A stretch of DNA of 64,000 nt from Cyanobium sp. ATX 6F1 (GTDB lineage Bacteria > Cyanobacteriota > Cyanobacteriia > PCC-6307 > Cyanobiaceae). The DNA lies in NCBI RefSeq assembly GCF_024346315.1, contig NZ_JAGQCS010000003.1, forward strand, positions 309,690 through 373,689. Direction: 5' to 3'. The notes below the pieces were generated by a model. It had not been told where the DNA came from and did not search any database. It saw only the letters and a program-made list of their open reading frames with translations. The stretch's first letter is position 1. Each line of letters begins with the position of its first letter. This document shows, one piece after another, positions 55,196 to 64,000 of the stretch. A program made the translations under genes and the position numbers.

Positions 55196-55863
55196 ACCGG
55201 CGTGCCGACACTCACCATCTCGAACAGAGCGCGCACATCCTCGTCATAGAGACGCACACAGCCGTGGGACACGGCGCGGCCGACGGTCCAGCGGTGGGGG
55301 GTGCCATGGAAACCGGCCGCGACACAACCCTTGATGTCGAGCACCTGATCGCCATCGGAGGCCTTGCGACCATTGCAATCAAGGTGAAAACCGATCCAGC
55401 GGCTGCCCAGGGGGTTGTCAGCGCCGGCCGCAATGCGCTTGGCGCTGGTGGGGTGCTCCCAGACCGGATCGGTGCGCATGTCGGTGATGCTGAAGTTTCC
55501 AGCGGGTGTCTCCCAACCCGGCATCCCCACGGCCACGGGGAACTGGCGCAACAGGGCGCCTGAATTGATCACCAGCAGACGGCGGCGGCGGCGATCGAGC
55601 ACCAGATGCAGGCCGCTCTGGACCTGCAGATCCGGCGGCAGCAGGGTCAAGGGGTTGGCCGGTGGTGCCTTGGCAGGAACTGCTAGGGGAGGAGCGGCCG
55701 AAGCCGCCTGCGCAGGGGCGCCCAGCGCCGGCCTGAGCGCCATGCCCCAGCCCAGGGAGAGAGCAAGGGCGGCCAGGGCGGTGCCCCGCAAGCCAGCCCA
55801 GCGACGGCCCCGACGACCTGGACCCGGACGCCCAGGGAAGAACAGTTGGAGTGCGGTGCGCAT
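55180..55863 (-). CDS. L,D-transpeptidase (YkuD domain)
   Basis: The 227-residue protein has a signal segment (LRGTALAALALSLGWGMALRPALGA, about residues 25-49), a Pro/Ala linker, and a YkuD domain. The catalytic motif is HGTPHRWTVGRAVSHGCVRLYDED, with Cys in SHGCVR. L,D-transpeptidases make 3-3 cross-links or attach proteins to peptidoglycan. It sits between glgA and menB, five bases after menB. Its 3' end is tandemly repeated, as described for 55140-55195. ATG at 55863. Confidence 0.93.
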   Translation of the reverse strand: MRTALQLFFPGRPGPGRRGRRWAGLRGTALAALALSLGWGMALRPALGAPAQAASAAPPLAVPAKAPPANPLTLLPPDLQVQSGLHLVLDRRRRRLLVINSGALLRQFPVAVGMPGWETPAGNFSITDMRTDPVWEHPTSAKRIAAGADNPLGSRWIGFHLDCNGRKASDGDQVLDIKGCVAAGFHGTPHRWTVGRAVSHGCVRLYDEDVRALFEMVSVGTPVTVLR

Positions 55864-55868
55864 GGTGG

Positions 55869-56711
55869 TCAGGGCAGCCAGGGCACCCCGGAAAAATCCG
55901 GGTCACGTTTTTCGAGAAAGGCGTTACGCCCCTCCTGGCCCTCCTCGGTCCGGTAGAAGAGATGCGTGGCCTGGCCCGCCAGCTCCTGGATCCCCGCCAG
56001 CCCGTCGGTTTCAGCGTTGAAGGCAGCCTTCAGGCAGCGAATTGCCGTGGGGCTGTGCTGCAGCACCTCCCGGGCCCAGCGCACCCCTTCCGCCTCAAGC
56101 TGCGCCAAGGGCACCACGGCGTTCACCAGCCCCATGGCCAGCGCCTCCTCGGCGCCGTAGCGGCGGCAGAGGAACCAGATCTCGCGCGCCTTGCGCTGGC
56201 CCACCACCCGGGCCAGATAGCCGGCCCCGAAACCGCCATCGAAGCTGCCCACCCGCGGGCCGGTCTGGCCGAACACGGCATTTTCAGCAGCGAGGCTCAG
56301 GTCACAGAGAAGGTGCAGCACCTGGCCGCCGCCGATGGCGTAGCCCGCCACCAGGGCGATCACCACCTTGGGCAGGCTGCGGATCAGCCGCTGCAGATCG
56401 AGCACATTGAGGCGCGGCAGCCCCTGCTCATCGACGTAGCCGCCGTCGCCGCGCACGCTCTGATCGCCACCGGCACAGAAGGCATGGACCCCATCGGCCG
56501 CTGGCCCGGCACCGGTGAACAGCACCACCCCCACCGACGGGTCGTCACGCACCCGTGAGAAAGCGTCGCAGAGCTCCTGCACCGTGCGCGGCCGAAAGGC
56601 GTTACGGAGCTCCGGGCGGTTGATGGCGATGCGGGCGATGCCGTTGCCCGAGAGCTCGAAGCAGATGTCGTCGTAGGAGCCGGCAGGGGTCCAGCGCACC
56701 GGATCTGGCAT
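55869..56711 (-). CDS. menB: 1,4-dihydroxy-2-naphthoyl-CoA synthase
   Basis: MenB closes the naphthoate ring on the way to phylloquinone, the secondary acceptor of photosystem I. The 280-residue protein has the crotonase fold with [60 protein letters not shown] and [19 protein letters not shown]. The C-terminal [17 protein letters not shown] is typical of MenB. Its start ATG overlaps the menD stop by one base (TGATG). Confidence 0.96.
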   Translation of the reverse strand: MPDPVRWTPAGSYDDICFELSGNGIARIAINRPELRNAFRPRTVQELCDAFSRVRDDPSVGVVLFTGAGPAADGVHAFCAGGDQSVRGDGGYVDEQGLPRLNVLDLQRLIRSLPKVVIALVAGYAIGGGQVLHLLCDLSLAAENAVFGQTGPRVGSFDGGFGAGYLARVVGQRKAREIWFLCRRYGAEEALAMGLVNAVVPLAQLEAEGVRWAREVLQHSPTAIRCLKAAFNAETDGLAGIQELAGQATHLFYRTEEGQEGRNAFLEKRDPDFSGVPWLP

Positions 56712-58555
56712 CAGCTGGGGGCAAACGGTGGTGCCATTCTGCGATCCGGCCCGGGAAGCCCCCGGCGCAGCCGCTGGCGCAGGGCGGCATCGCGGCGGCG
56801 ATCCGTGCGCAGTTCAATCAGCGCCAGGGTCAGAGGTTCTGCCCAGGCCAGGGCCGCCGCCAGCTCCCCAAGCTCGTTCAGCCGGCGAACGGGCACCCCA
56901 TGGGCCACCGCCAGATCGAGGGGGTCCACCGGCTGGGGCATGGCAAACAGCCGATCAAAATCCAGCCAGGCTTCGGCCGCCTCGCCCGGGCGGATGGGCA
57001 GTTGCTCGAAGATGCCCCCGCCACCGTTCTGGATCAGCACGACGGTGAGACGAGCGCGCAACTGGCGATGCCAGAGCCAGCCGTTGGTGTCATGCAGCAG
57101 GGCCAGATCGCCCGTCAGCAGCACCAGGCGCCCCTCGCTCTGGGCCAGGCCAGCGGCCAACGACAGGGTGCCGTCGATGCCGGAGGCGCCGCGTAAGCCA
57201 TGGATGCGCCGGGGCGGGGCCGCCGGGTCGGCGAAGCTCTCCCAGTCGCGCACGGGGCTGCTGCTGGCCAGCATCACCGCCACCCCTTCAGCCACCAGGC
57301 GGCTGAGCTGGCGTGCCAGGGCCGGTTCGCTGGCGGCGGCGGGGTGCAGCTCCCGATCCAGCAGGCACTGGGTGTGGGCCTCGAGCGCCTGCCACTGGGC
57401 CGCCTGATCCAGGCTGGCGGAGGCCGGGGCGCCCTCAGCGAGGTGGTCGCGCCATTGGTCGCTCCAGGCCACCAGGCCGCAGCCCCATTGCCGTTGGGCG
57501 CAGCCGAGGGGATCGAGGGGGCGCTCGTCCCCTTCGCTGATCAACAGCTGCAGGCCCCCCGTTGCGGTGAGCCAGCGCTGCAGCCGGCGGCTGGCGGGCA
57601 GAGGTCCCAGCCGCAACACCTGATCCACCGGCGGCAGGGCAGCGGGATCCTCAAGGAACAGGTCGTAACCGCCGATCGCGCCCAGTTCCGGCAGACCCCG
57701 CAGCCAGGAGAGACCATCGGCGAGCAGCGGCCAGCCGCTGCGACGTCGCCAGAGGGCCAGCAGGCGGACAAAGGCCTCAAAGCCGGCCCGATCCCCCCGC
57801 CAGGGGCCGGCCACAATCACACCGGGCCGGTCCAGGTCGAAGGGGAGCTCTGGGGCCAGGCCGGCAGCCTCGGCGGGGGAGCGCCCCAGGGCTGAGCCGG
57901 CCAACGCCTGCCCAACCTCCCATTGCCCTGCTGAGGCAAGCTCCCTGGCCAGAGCGATCAGGGCCTCACCGCCCAGGTGAAGGGGCTCGTCGAAGGGGAG
58001 GTTCAGGTGCACGGGCCCGGCGGGCCGCTCGGGACCCTTGCCCTGGGCGGCCTCCCAGGCAGAGAGGGCCAGCAGCTCGATGGCCTCGGGCTCCATGGCC
58101 GCCAGCCCACTCGGATCACCCTGCAGCAGTCGCCGGCAGGAACCCCATAAAAACTGCTCCTGGTTCACCGTCTGATTGGCGCCTGTGCCCTTGAGCTGGG
58201 CGGGCCGATCGGCCGTGAGCAACAGCAGTGGAATGGCCGAATAATCGGCCTCCACGGCAGCCGGCAGCAGGTTGGCCACGGCCGTGCCCGAGGTGGTCAC
58301 CACCGCCGCAGCCACCCCATCGCCCCGCCCCAGCCCGAGGGCAAAGAAGGCGGCGGAGCGCTCATCGAGGGCGGTCGTGAGCATCAGACCGAAGGGCTCC
58401 AGCAGCGCTGCCGCCACGGCCAGGGGCCCCGACCGGCTGCCCGGGCAGAGCACCAGCTGGCGCAGGCCGCAGCGCCGCAGCGCCTGCAACAGGGTGAGGG
58501 CGGCCCGCAGGTTGGCTTCAGCTCCCGGGGGGGACCCGGTGGGGATCGGGGACAC
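56711..58555 (-). CDS. menD: 2-succinyl-5-enolpyruvyl-6-hydroxy-3-cyclohexene-1-carboxylate synthase
   Basis: MenD is the thiamine-diphosphate enzyme that joins isochorismate and 2-oxoglutarate in phylloquinone synthesis. The 614-residue protein has [51 protein letters not shown] and [14 protein letters not shown]. The C-terminal ThDP region contains [15 protein letters not shown] and [11 protein letters not shown]. The start is GTG at 58553-58555. It is translationally coupled to menB (TGATG). The length fits the family, with somewhat long linkers. Confidence 0.96.
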   Translation of the reverse strand: MSPIPTGSPPGAEANLRAALTLLQALRRCGLRQLVLCPGSRSGPLAVAAALLEPFGLMLTTALDERSAAFFALGLGRGDGVAAAVVTTSGTAVANLLPAAVEADYSAIPLLLLTADRPAQLKGTGANQTVNQEQFLWGSCRRLLQGDPSGLAAMEPEAIELLALSAWEAAQGKGPERPAGPVHLNLPFDEPLHLGGEALIALARELASAGQWEVGQALAGSALGRSPAEAAGLAPELPFDLDRPGVIVAGPWRGDRAGFEAFVRLLALWRRRSGWPLLADGLSWLRGLPELGAIGGYDLFLEDPAALPPVDQVLRLGPLPASRRLQRWLTATGGLQLLISEGDERPLDPLGCAQRQWGCGLVAWSDQWRDHLAEGAPASASLDQAAQWQALEAHTQCLLDRELHPAAASEPALARQLSRLVAEGVAVMLASSSPVRDWESFADPAAPPRRIHGLRGASGIDGTLSLAAGLAQSEGRLVLLTGDLALLHDTNGWLWHRQLRARLTVVLIQNGGGGIFEQLPIRPGEAAEAWLDFDRLFAMPQPVDPLDLAVAHGVPVRRLNELGELAAALAWAEPLTLALIELRTDRRRDAALRQRLRRGLPGPDRRMAPPFAPS

Positions 58556-58634
58556 GCTCGGCTCGGCCCTCGGCTGGTCAGGATGTGCCGATCATGCTGA
58601 ACGGACCCGTCCCGATGGCCAGACGCTGGGGCCC

Positions 58635-59282
58635 ATGAACGATTCCGCCTCTGATCCTGCCCCTGGTTCTGCCCCTGGAGGGGCCGCTGATCCTGCCGCT
58701 GGCGCCATGGCCCGCGCCGGCTGGCGCCGTCAGCTGTTCTCGCTGTTGCTCTGGGTGGCGGTGGCGCTGCTGCTGCGCACCTGGGTGATCGAGCCGCGCT
58801 GGATCCCGTCGGGTTCGATGCTGCCCACCCTGCAGCTCCAGGACCGGATCCTGGTGGAGAAGATCAGGCCTCACCTTGGCTCGCCCCTTCCCGTGGGCAC
58901 AATCGTTGTGTTCAGCCCCCCGGATGCGCTGCTGCGGGCCGGTTACGACCCCCAGTCGGCCCTGATCAAACGGGTGGTGGCTCTGGCCGGCGATGTGATC
59001 GAGGTGCGTGGGGGGCAGCTGTGGCGCAATGGCCAACGGGTGGAGGAGCCTTGGTTGGTGCAGCCGATGGACTACGAGCTGCCTCCCTTGACCGTTCCCG
59101 ATGGCCAGCTGCTGGTGCTGGGCGACAACCGCAACGCCAGCCTCGATTCTCACCTCTGGGGGCCCCTGGGCCGCGACCGGGTGATCGGCACGGCGGTGCT
59201 GCGTTATTGGCCGCTCGATCGGCTCGGGGCGATCCGGTTGTCCACCTCGCCGGCTGGACGTCCAACCGATCGCCTGCAGTAG
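58635..59282 (+). CDS. lepB: signal peptidase I
   Basis: LepB removes signal peptides from exported proteins. The 215-residue protein has one helix (QLFSLLLWVAVALLLRTWVI, about residues 33-52), the nucleophile Ser61 in IPSGSMLPTL and general base Lys112 in IKRVVALAGD. GDNRNASLDSHLWGPL, the boxed Asp/Ser/Gly region, follows. The first 24 residues are a Pro/Ala/Gly repeat (SDPAPGSAPGGAADPAAGA) not needed for the family. ATG 58635 was chosen. The DUF760 gene follows after 9 bp. Confidence 0.95.
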   Translation: MNDSASDPAPGSAPGGAADPAAGAMARAGWRRQLFSLLLWVAVALLLRTWVIEPRWIPSGSMLPTLQLQDRILVEKIRPHLGSPLPVGTIVVFSPPDALLRAGYDPQSALIKRVVALAGDVIEVRGGQLWRNGQRVEEPWLVQPMDYELPPLTVPDGQLLVLGDNRNASLDSHLWGPLGRDRVIGTAVLRYWPLDRLGAIRLSTSPAGRPTDRLQ

Positions 59283-59291
59283 GGTTTCGTT

Positions 59292-59660
59292 GTGCTGCAG
59301 ACAACACCGGAGATGTTCAACCCGGAGTTCTTGGCCACAGACAGTGAAGCGATCAACGGCAACTCCCTGATCGAGTACCTGCAGGATCAGTCTCCGGATG
59401 TGTTGCAACGGGTGGCGCGCTCCGCCAGTGGCGACATCCAGGACATCATTCGCCACAACGTTCAGGGTCTGCTGGGGATGCTTCCCGGCGAGCAGTTCGA
59501 GGTCAAGATCCAGGCCAGCCGCGACAACCTGGCGGGCCTGCTGGCCTCGGCGATGATGACTGGCTATTTCCTGCGCCAGATGGAGCAGCGCATGGAACTG
59601 GAAGCGAGTCTCTTCGGCGAGGCCGGGCTGGAAGCGGACCCGGGCGAACTGGAACTCTGA
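59292..59660 (+). CDS. DUF760-family protein
   Basis: The 122-residue product starts with GTG 59292, with AGGG about 7 bases upstream; ATG 59313 is an alternative. Its core NSLIEYLQDQSPDVLQRVARSASGDIQDIIRHNVQGLLGMLPGEQFEVKIQASRDNLAGLLASAMMTGYFLRQMEQRMELEASL matches the cyanobacterial and plastid DUF760 family of unknown function. It looks all-helical and soluble. It follows lepB by 9 bp and converges on the DUF4336 gene with 20 bp between stops. Confidence 0.85.
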   Translation: MLQTTPEMFNPEFLATDSEAINGNSLIEYLQDQSPDVLQRVARSASGDIQDIIRHNVQGLLGMLPGEQFEVKIQASRDNLAGLLASAMMTGYFLRQMEQRMELEASLFGEAGLEADPGELEL

Positions 59661-59680
59661 ACTCCGGCGGCGAACGTCCC

Positions 59681-60844
59681 TCAGGCCTGCCGAGACGTTG
59701 AGAGCACGCAGGAGGCCAGCACACGCTCATCGAGCTCCCGCAGGAAGCTCCAGACCCCATCACCCGGGCAGGGGCCCTCTCTGATGGCCTCAGCCAGTGC
59801 GCCCAGCACCGCCCCTGAGCAGGGCACGGGAGCCCCGTGGTGGGCAGGGATCACCCAGCGCAGGCCATCGAGGGCCGCCAACTGGGTGAGCCAGGTGGCC
59901 AGCAGCTCCCGGTGGCGGGGAAACACCAGCCGCTCCACCACCGGCGCCACCTGAAGCCGGGGTTGAGCGCCTGGACCCAGCAGGGCCAGGAACGCCTCCT
60001 CCCAGCCGCCGCTCCAGCGAAATGGATAGAGCCCGAAGTGACTGCGGGGGTTTCTCAGTCCGGACCCCAGGGCCCCGCCGCAGGTCTTGGCCAGGCTGAG
60101 CACCTCCAGACCCTGGGGTCTGAGGTAGGTGGCAAACAGCACCATCCGCCACCAGCCGCGCCGGCGCTGCTCAAGGCCATCGCTGAGCGCTTCATCGCCG
60201 CGATCACGGGCATGGAAGAGCAGCGGGGTGGGATCGGCCGCGAAGATCTCCGGTGGCTCCGCCTCAATCGCCAGGAGGGCATCGGTGAGCAACAGGGCCC
60301 CACTGGCGCGGTGGAAGCAGGCCACTTCTGAAAAGAAGCCGATGCCCAGATCGAGGGGACCAAGGGCGCACCAGTCGATCTGATCGCCATGGGGCACACC
60401 CTGCTCGATTAACACCCGGGTGCGCTGGGCCGGGAAACCCAGCCAGGCCAGGGGCAAGCGCAGGGGAAAGCTCCACTGCTCGGGAGCCACCCAGAGACGG
60501 GCCGCCGGAAAGGCACGGGCCATGGCCGGCACCGGCAGTTTGTGCTCAAGGCCGGAGGCGGTGGGCAGCACGATCGTGACCACCGGACCATGGCGCTCCT
60601 CCAACTCCCGCAACGCCGCCAGCAACTCGGCGGTGGGGGCGACGGGGGCGTAGAGCAGCAAGCCCTCGCGCAGCTTCACCACGGTCATGCGGATCGGCAC
60701 CGCCACGTAGTAGAGGCCGATCAGTTGCTCGAAGCTCCAGATCTGACCAGGAATCAGTTCCCGCAACAGGGTGCGGCGCCTGCCGTAGGGGTAAAGCGGC
60801 AGCAGGGGCCACCAGAACCAGCGACGGTCACGCCATCCGTTCAT
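59681..60844 (-). CDS. DUF4336-family protein coupled to the Mn transporter operon
   Basis: From ATG 60844, which overlaps the mntB stop as ATGA, the product has 387 residues. The frame remains open far upstream, but that is out-of-phase mntB sequence. The N-terminal part (RELIPGQIWSFEQLIGLYYVAVPIRMTVVKLREGLLLYAPVAPTAELLAALRELEERHGPVVTIVLPTASGLEHK) and IPAHHGAPV near the C-terminus recall a metallo-beta-lactamase-like outline with His positions, as I remember for DUF4336. Function is unknown. Translational coupling to a Mn importer suggests a metal-related role. Confidence 0.8.
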   Translation of the reverse strand: MNGWRDRRWFWWPLLPLYPYGRRRTLLRELIPGQIWSFEQLIGLYYVAVPIRMTVVKLREGLLLYAPVAPTAELLAALRELEERHGPVVTIVLPTASGLEHKLPVPAMARAFPAARLWVAPEQWSFPLRLPLAWLGFPAQRTRVLIEQGVPHGDQIDWCALGPLDLGIGFFSEVACFHRASGALLLTDALLAIEAEPPEIFAADPTPLLFHARDRGDEALSDGLEQRRRGWWRMVLFATYLRPQGLEVLSLAKTCGGALGSGLRNPRSHFGLYPFRWSGGWEEAFLALLGPGAQPRLQVAPVVERLVFPRHRELLATWLTQLAALDGLRWVIPAHHGAPVPCSGAVLGALAEAIREGPCPGDGVWSFLRELDERVLASCVLSTSRQA

Positions 60845-61692
60845 CGGGCCCCGCCGCTGCGCCGCAGGGCCAGCAGACCATGGCGCGGGGCGAACAGGAA
60901 GCTGAGCACAAACAGCCCCGTCTGGGCGAGCACGATGCAGCCTGCCGTGGACGCATCCATCCAGTAGCTCCAGTAGATCCCGATCAGGCTCGAGAGCACT
61001 GCCGAAGCGATCGCGATCCAGCTCATGCGATCGAACCGGTCGGTGAGCAGATAGGCCGTCGCCCCAGGGGTGACGAGCATCGCCACCACCAGAATGATTC
61101 CCACCGTCTGCAGGCCGGCCACCGCGGCCAGGGAGAGAAGCGAGAGCAGCAGGTAGTGCAGGGCACCAGTGGGCAGGCCGATCGAGCGGGCGTGGGTCGG
61201 GTCGAAACAGAACAGAATCAGGTCGCGGCGGAACACCAGCAGCAGCGTCAGCACAACGGCGCTGATCCACAGGGTCTGGGTGATGTCGGAGGCACCGATC
61301 CCCAGCACGTTTCCGAACAGGATGTGTGTGAGGTCGATCGTGCTGCGCACCTTCGAGACCAGCACCAGGCCCAGGGCAAAGAACCCTGTGAAGACCAGTC
61401 CGATCACCGTGTCTTCCTTGATGCGGGAGGTCTGCTTGATGAAGCCGATCACGATCACCGAGCCCACGCCGAAGACGAAGGCACCCAGGGCAAAGGGCAG
61501 GTTCAAGGCATAGGCGATCACCACCCCCGGCATCACGGCGTGCGACACGGCATCGCCCATCAGCGCCCAACCTTTGAGGGTCATGAAGCAGGAGAGCAGT
61601 CCGCAGACGGCGGCCACCAGTGCGCTCACGAGCAACGCCCGGACCATGAAGGGGTGCTGCAGCGGTTCGATCAGCCAGTGCAGTGGATCCAT
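60841..61692 (-). CDS. mntB: manganese ABC transporter permease
   Basis: The 283-residue protein is an ABC-3 type permease with about eight membrane helices. The family region is LKGWALMGDAVSHAVMPGVVIAYALNLPFALGAFVFG, and the coupling loop lies near [45 protein letters not shown]. It pairs with the ATPase and binding protein encoded next to it. Metal choice is set by the binding protein, which is MntC-like here. Its start shares one base with the mntA stop (TGATG) and its stop overlaps the DUF4336 start. Confidence 0.93.
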   Translation of the reverse strand: MDPLHWLIEPLQHPFMVRALLVSALVAAVCGLLSCFMTLKGWALMGDAVSHAVMPGVVIAYALNLPFALGAFVFGVGSVIVIGFIKQTSRIKEDTVIGLVFTGFFALGLVLVSKVRSTIDLTHILFGNVLGIGASDITQTLWISAVVLTLLLVFRRDLILFCFDPTHARSIGLPTGALHYLLLSLLSLAAVAGLQTVGIILVVAMLVTPGATAYLLTDRFDRMSWIAIASAVLSSLIGIYWSYWMDASTAGCIVLAQTGLFVLSFLFAPRHGLLALRRSGGAR

Positions 61693-62483
61693 CAGAGGTC
61701 GTTCAGCGTCCGGGCGCTCTCCACGGTTGCGGTCGGATCGGCGCTGAAGGTGCGGGCCAGATTTTCCCTGGTGAACACCTCGGAGGTCTCGCCATACACC
61801 AGGACCGTTTTGTTGATCAGCACCACCTGATCGCAGAAGCCCGTCACATGGGCCAGATCATGGGTGGAAATCAACAGGGTGCGGCCTTCGCGGCGGAAGC
61901 GCTCGAAGAGCTCGACCATCAGCTTTTCGGTGTGGATATCCACCCCGTTGAAGGGCTCGTCGAGCAGCAGCACCGAAGCCCCCTGGGCCAGCGCCCGCGC
62001 CAGAAAGGCCCGCTTGCGTTGACCGCCGGAGAGTGTGCCGATCTGCCGCTGGCGCAGGTCCCAAAGATCCACCTGTTCGAGGCTTGTGCGCACCGCCTGG
62101 TGATCGCTGCGGCGGGGAATGCGCAGCAGATTCATGCCGCCGTAACGCCCCATCATCACCACCTCGGCGACGCTCACAGGGAAGTTCCAGTCCACACTTT
62201 CCATCTGGGGCATGTAGGCCACCGCCTGCTGGCGGAGTGCTCGATCGAGCGGCCATCCATTGATGCTGATCTGACCGCGCGACGGGCGAACGAACCCCAT
62301 CAGCGCCTTGAACAGCGTGGATTTCCCAGCGCCGTTCATGCCGACCAGCCCGCAGATCGTGCCGGCGCTCACCCGCAGCGACGCGTCATGGAGCGCGACC
62401 ACGCCGTGGTAGGCCACACAGAGGCCCTGCACGACGATCCGATCGACCGTCAAAGGGCTGTGATCGGGGCCACGGCGTTCCAT
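61692..62483 (-). CDS. mntA: manganese ABC transporter ATP-binding protein
   Basis: The 263-residue protein powers the importer. Walker A is GMNGAGKSTLFKAL, the signature is GTLSGGQRKRAFLARALAQG, Walker B is SVLLLDEPFNGVD and the switch His is ISTHDLAHVT. YMPQMESVDWNFPVSVAEVVMMGRYG and the downstream linker are typical of the Mn/Zn/Fe chelate family. It begins four bases after mntC and shares one base with the mntB start. Confidence 0.94.
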   Translation of the reverse strand: MERRGPDHSPLTVDRIVVQGLCVAYHGVVALHDASLRVSAGTICGLVGMNGAGKSTLFKALMGFVRPSRGQISINGWPLDRALRQQAVAYMPQMESVDWNFPVSVAEVVMMGRYGGMNLLRIPRRSDHQAVRTSLEQVDLWDLRQRQIGTLSGGQRKRAFLARALAQGASVLLLDEPFNGVDIHTEKLMVELFERFRREGRTLLISTHDLAHVTGFCDQVVLINKTVLVYGETSEVFTRENLARTFSADPTATVESARTLNDL

Positions 62484-62487
62484 GGTT

Positions 62488-63441
62488 TCATTCTCCCTTC
62501 AAGCCGCTCACCAGCAGCCGGGCGTTGTGCCGCTGCAGCTCCAGCAGCGTCGGCGCCGGTCCGCCGGGGAGGGAGAGGGAGTCCACATAAAAGGCTCCGC
62601 CGTAGCGGCTGCCACTCTCCTGGGCCACCTGGCGCTGGGCCTTGTCGCTCACCGTCGTCTCACAGAACACGGCCGGCACGCGCCGCCGCCGCACCAGCTC
62701 CACCAGCCTGGCCATCCGCTGCGGGGTCACCTGGGATTCGGCGTTCACCGGCCAGAGGTAGGCCTCCTGGAGCCCATAGTCACGGGCCAGGTAGGAGAAG
62801 GCCCCCTCACAGGTCGCGAGCACACGGCGCTGGGGCGGGATGCTGGCGAGGGACCGGCGCAACTCCAGATCGAGCTGGCGCAGCTGGGCGCGATAGGCCG
62901 CAGCGTTGCGGCGGTAATGCCCTGCGCCGGGGGGATCGAGGCGGGTGAAGGCACCGCGGAGGTTCTCCACATAGACCTCCGCCAGGCGGGGGGACATCCA
63001 GGCGTGGGGGTTGGGCTTGCCTCGGTAGGCATCAGCGGCGATCGGCAGCGGTGTGATCCCCGCAGAGAGGAAGACATGGGGAACCCCCGGCAAGTTGGCC
63101 GTGAACCGGCGGGCCCAGCGCTCAAGATCAAAACCATTCTCGAGAACCAGCACCGCACCGCTGGCCCGCCTGATGTCACTCGGCGTGGGTTCATAGCCAT
63201 GGATTTCGGCCCCGATCTTGGTGATCGATTCCACCCGCAGGCGATCTCCTGCGACCATGCGAGCCATGTCGGCGAGAACACTGAAGGTGGTCAGCACCAG
63301 GGGCCTTTCGCTGCGATCACCGCTGGGGGATCGAGGGGGCGGGAGGGACTCGCTCTGGCATCCCCCCAGCACCACCAGAAGGAGCAGGGCGACCAGGGGC
63401 GTCAAGCCGGCCGCTGGAGCCAAGCAACGCCAACGAAACAT
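62488..63441 (-). CDS. mntC: manganese-binding lipoprotein of the ABC transporter
   Basis: MntC captures Mn2+ outside the plasma membrane. The 317-residue protein has a lipoprotein signal with lipobox Cys28 (VVLGGCQ). Metal ligands are readable as His81 (AEIHGYEPTP), His146 (GKPNPHAWMSP), Glu212 (LATCEGAFSYLA) and Asp287 (FYVDSLS). The His-His-Glu-Asp set is that of Synechocystis MntC; zinc-binding ZnuA has three His. Cys211 and Cys260 match the disulphide pair of MntC. It lies 89 bp after psbA, behind a terminator. ATG at 63441. Confidence 0.93.
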   Translation of the reverse strand: MFRWRCLAPAAGLTPLVALLLLVVLGGCQSESLPPPRSPSGDRSERPLVLTTFSVLADMARMVAGDRLRVESITKIGAEIHGYEPTPSDIRRASGAVLVLENGFDLERWARRFTANLPGVPHVFLSAGITPLPIAADAYRGKPNPHAWMSPRLAEVYVENLRGAFTRLDPPGAGHYRRNAAAYRAQLRQLDLELRRSLASIPPQRRVLATCEGAFSYLARDYGLQEAYLWPVNAESQVTPQRMARLVELVRRRRVPAVFCETTVSDKAQRQVAQESGSRYGGAFYVDSLSLPGGPAPTLLELQRHNARLLVSGLKGE

Positions 63442-63460
63442 TTTTTGAAGCTAAAGGAAA

Positions 63461-63485
63461 GCCCCCCCTCCGCTGGGAGGGGGGC
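63461..63485 (-). terminator. intrinsic terminator between psbA and mntC
   Basis: A hairpin of ten pairs with one bulged C (GCCCCCC-C-TCC against GGAGGGGGGC, loop GCTG) lies 45 bp after the psbA stop on the minus strand and is followed there by TTTCCTTT. It should end the strong psbA transcript before mntC. The U-run is short and broken, so some readthrough into mntCAB is possible. Confidence 0.7.
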
Positions 63486-63530
63486 TGATGAACGGATCCT
63501 GTTGGCGATCGCGCTCGTTGGGCTGTTCGA

Positions 63531-64000
<470 letters not shown>

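Noticed and set aside
60845..61570. Upstream extension of the DUF4336 frame
   Set aside because: This part is mntB read out of frame; the ATGA overlap start at 60844 is the natural one.

Overview
The window looks like chromosome from a GC-rich unicellular cyanobacterium of the Cyanobium / Synechococcus (picocyanobacterial) type. The evidence is the 3' part of psbA (photosystem II D1) with its typical C-terminal tail, a PAM68-like photosystem II assembly protein, a pheophorbide-oxygenase-like Rieske protein, menB/menD for phylloquinone, glgA for glycogen, an MntC-type manganese transporter, and many small families known mainly from cyanobacteria (DUF3082, DUF760, DUF1350, DUF1816, DUF3288, DUF4336). 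Genes are densely packed, often overlap by a few bases, and use GTG or TTG starts freely. I saw no insertion sequence, prophage, CRISPR array or rRNA operon. Family names come from recognising motifs in the translated sequence, not from a database search.

Layout. 1-6.2 kb: end of an AI-2E/PerM-type permease, then a minus-strand run rsmA-ispE-DUF3082-pdhB-secD-secF-small membrane protein. 6.3-9.8 kb: small unknown genes, a YraN-family protein, a lumenal pentapeptide-repeat protein and a LexA-box-preceded umuDC pair. 9.8-15 kb: Rieske oxygenase, dnaG (TTG start), DMT permease, lipoprotein. 15-16.5 kb: ruvA, rpsO, PAM68. 16.5-27.5 kb: a long minus-strand run DUF3288-[structured leader]-trpD-carA-STAS-mrnC-rlmB-DUF1816-gatA-dnaE. 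27.5-34 kb: ABC exporter, msrA cluster, a calcium-type P-ATPase, tRNA-Pro(GGG). 34-40 kb: DEDDh exonuclease, peroxiredoxin, DUF1350, DUF805, acs, HAD hydrolase. 40-46.5 kb: ammonium transporter, then sds-murI-amidase-nitrilase-comB on the minus strand. 46.5-53.5 kb: ubiD, an Rrf2 regulator, aroA, glmU, murF. 53.5-59.7 kb: glgA, L,D-transpeptidase, menB-menD, lepB, DUF760. 59.7-64 kb: minus-strand psbA - terminator - mntC-mntA-mntB-DUF4336.

How the genes work together. Most are core housekeeping genes: replication (dnaG, dnaE), recombination and damage tolerance (ruvA, umuDC), translation and rRNA maturation (rpsO, rsmA, mrnC, rlmB, gatA), protein export (secDF, lepB), envelope (murI, murF, glmU, amidase, L,D-transpeptidase), isoprenoids and quinones (ispE, sds, menBD, ubiD), carbon and nitrogen (pdhB, acs, glgA, carA, trpD, amt). 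The region closest to a poorly described system is the right end. A manganese ABC importer lies directly behind the D1 gene, whose product binds the Mn4CaO5 cluster, and the importer operon ends in a translationally coupled DUF4336 protein. Other points for a second look are an attenuator-like leader before trpD, a 23S rRNA methyltransferase with a ~295-residue RG-rich N-terminus, and two genes whose last codons plus stop codon are tandemly repeated.
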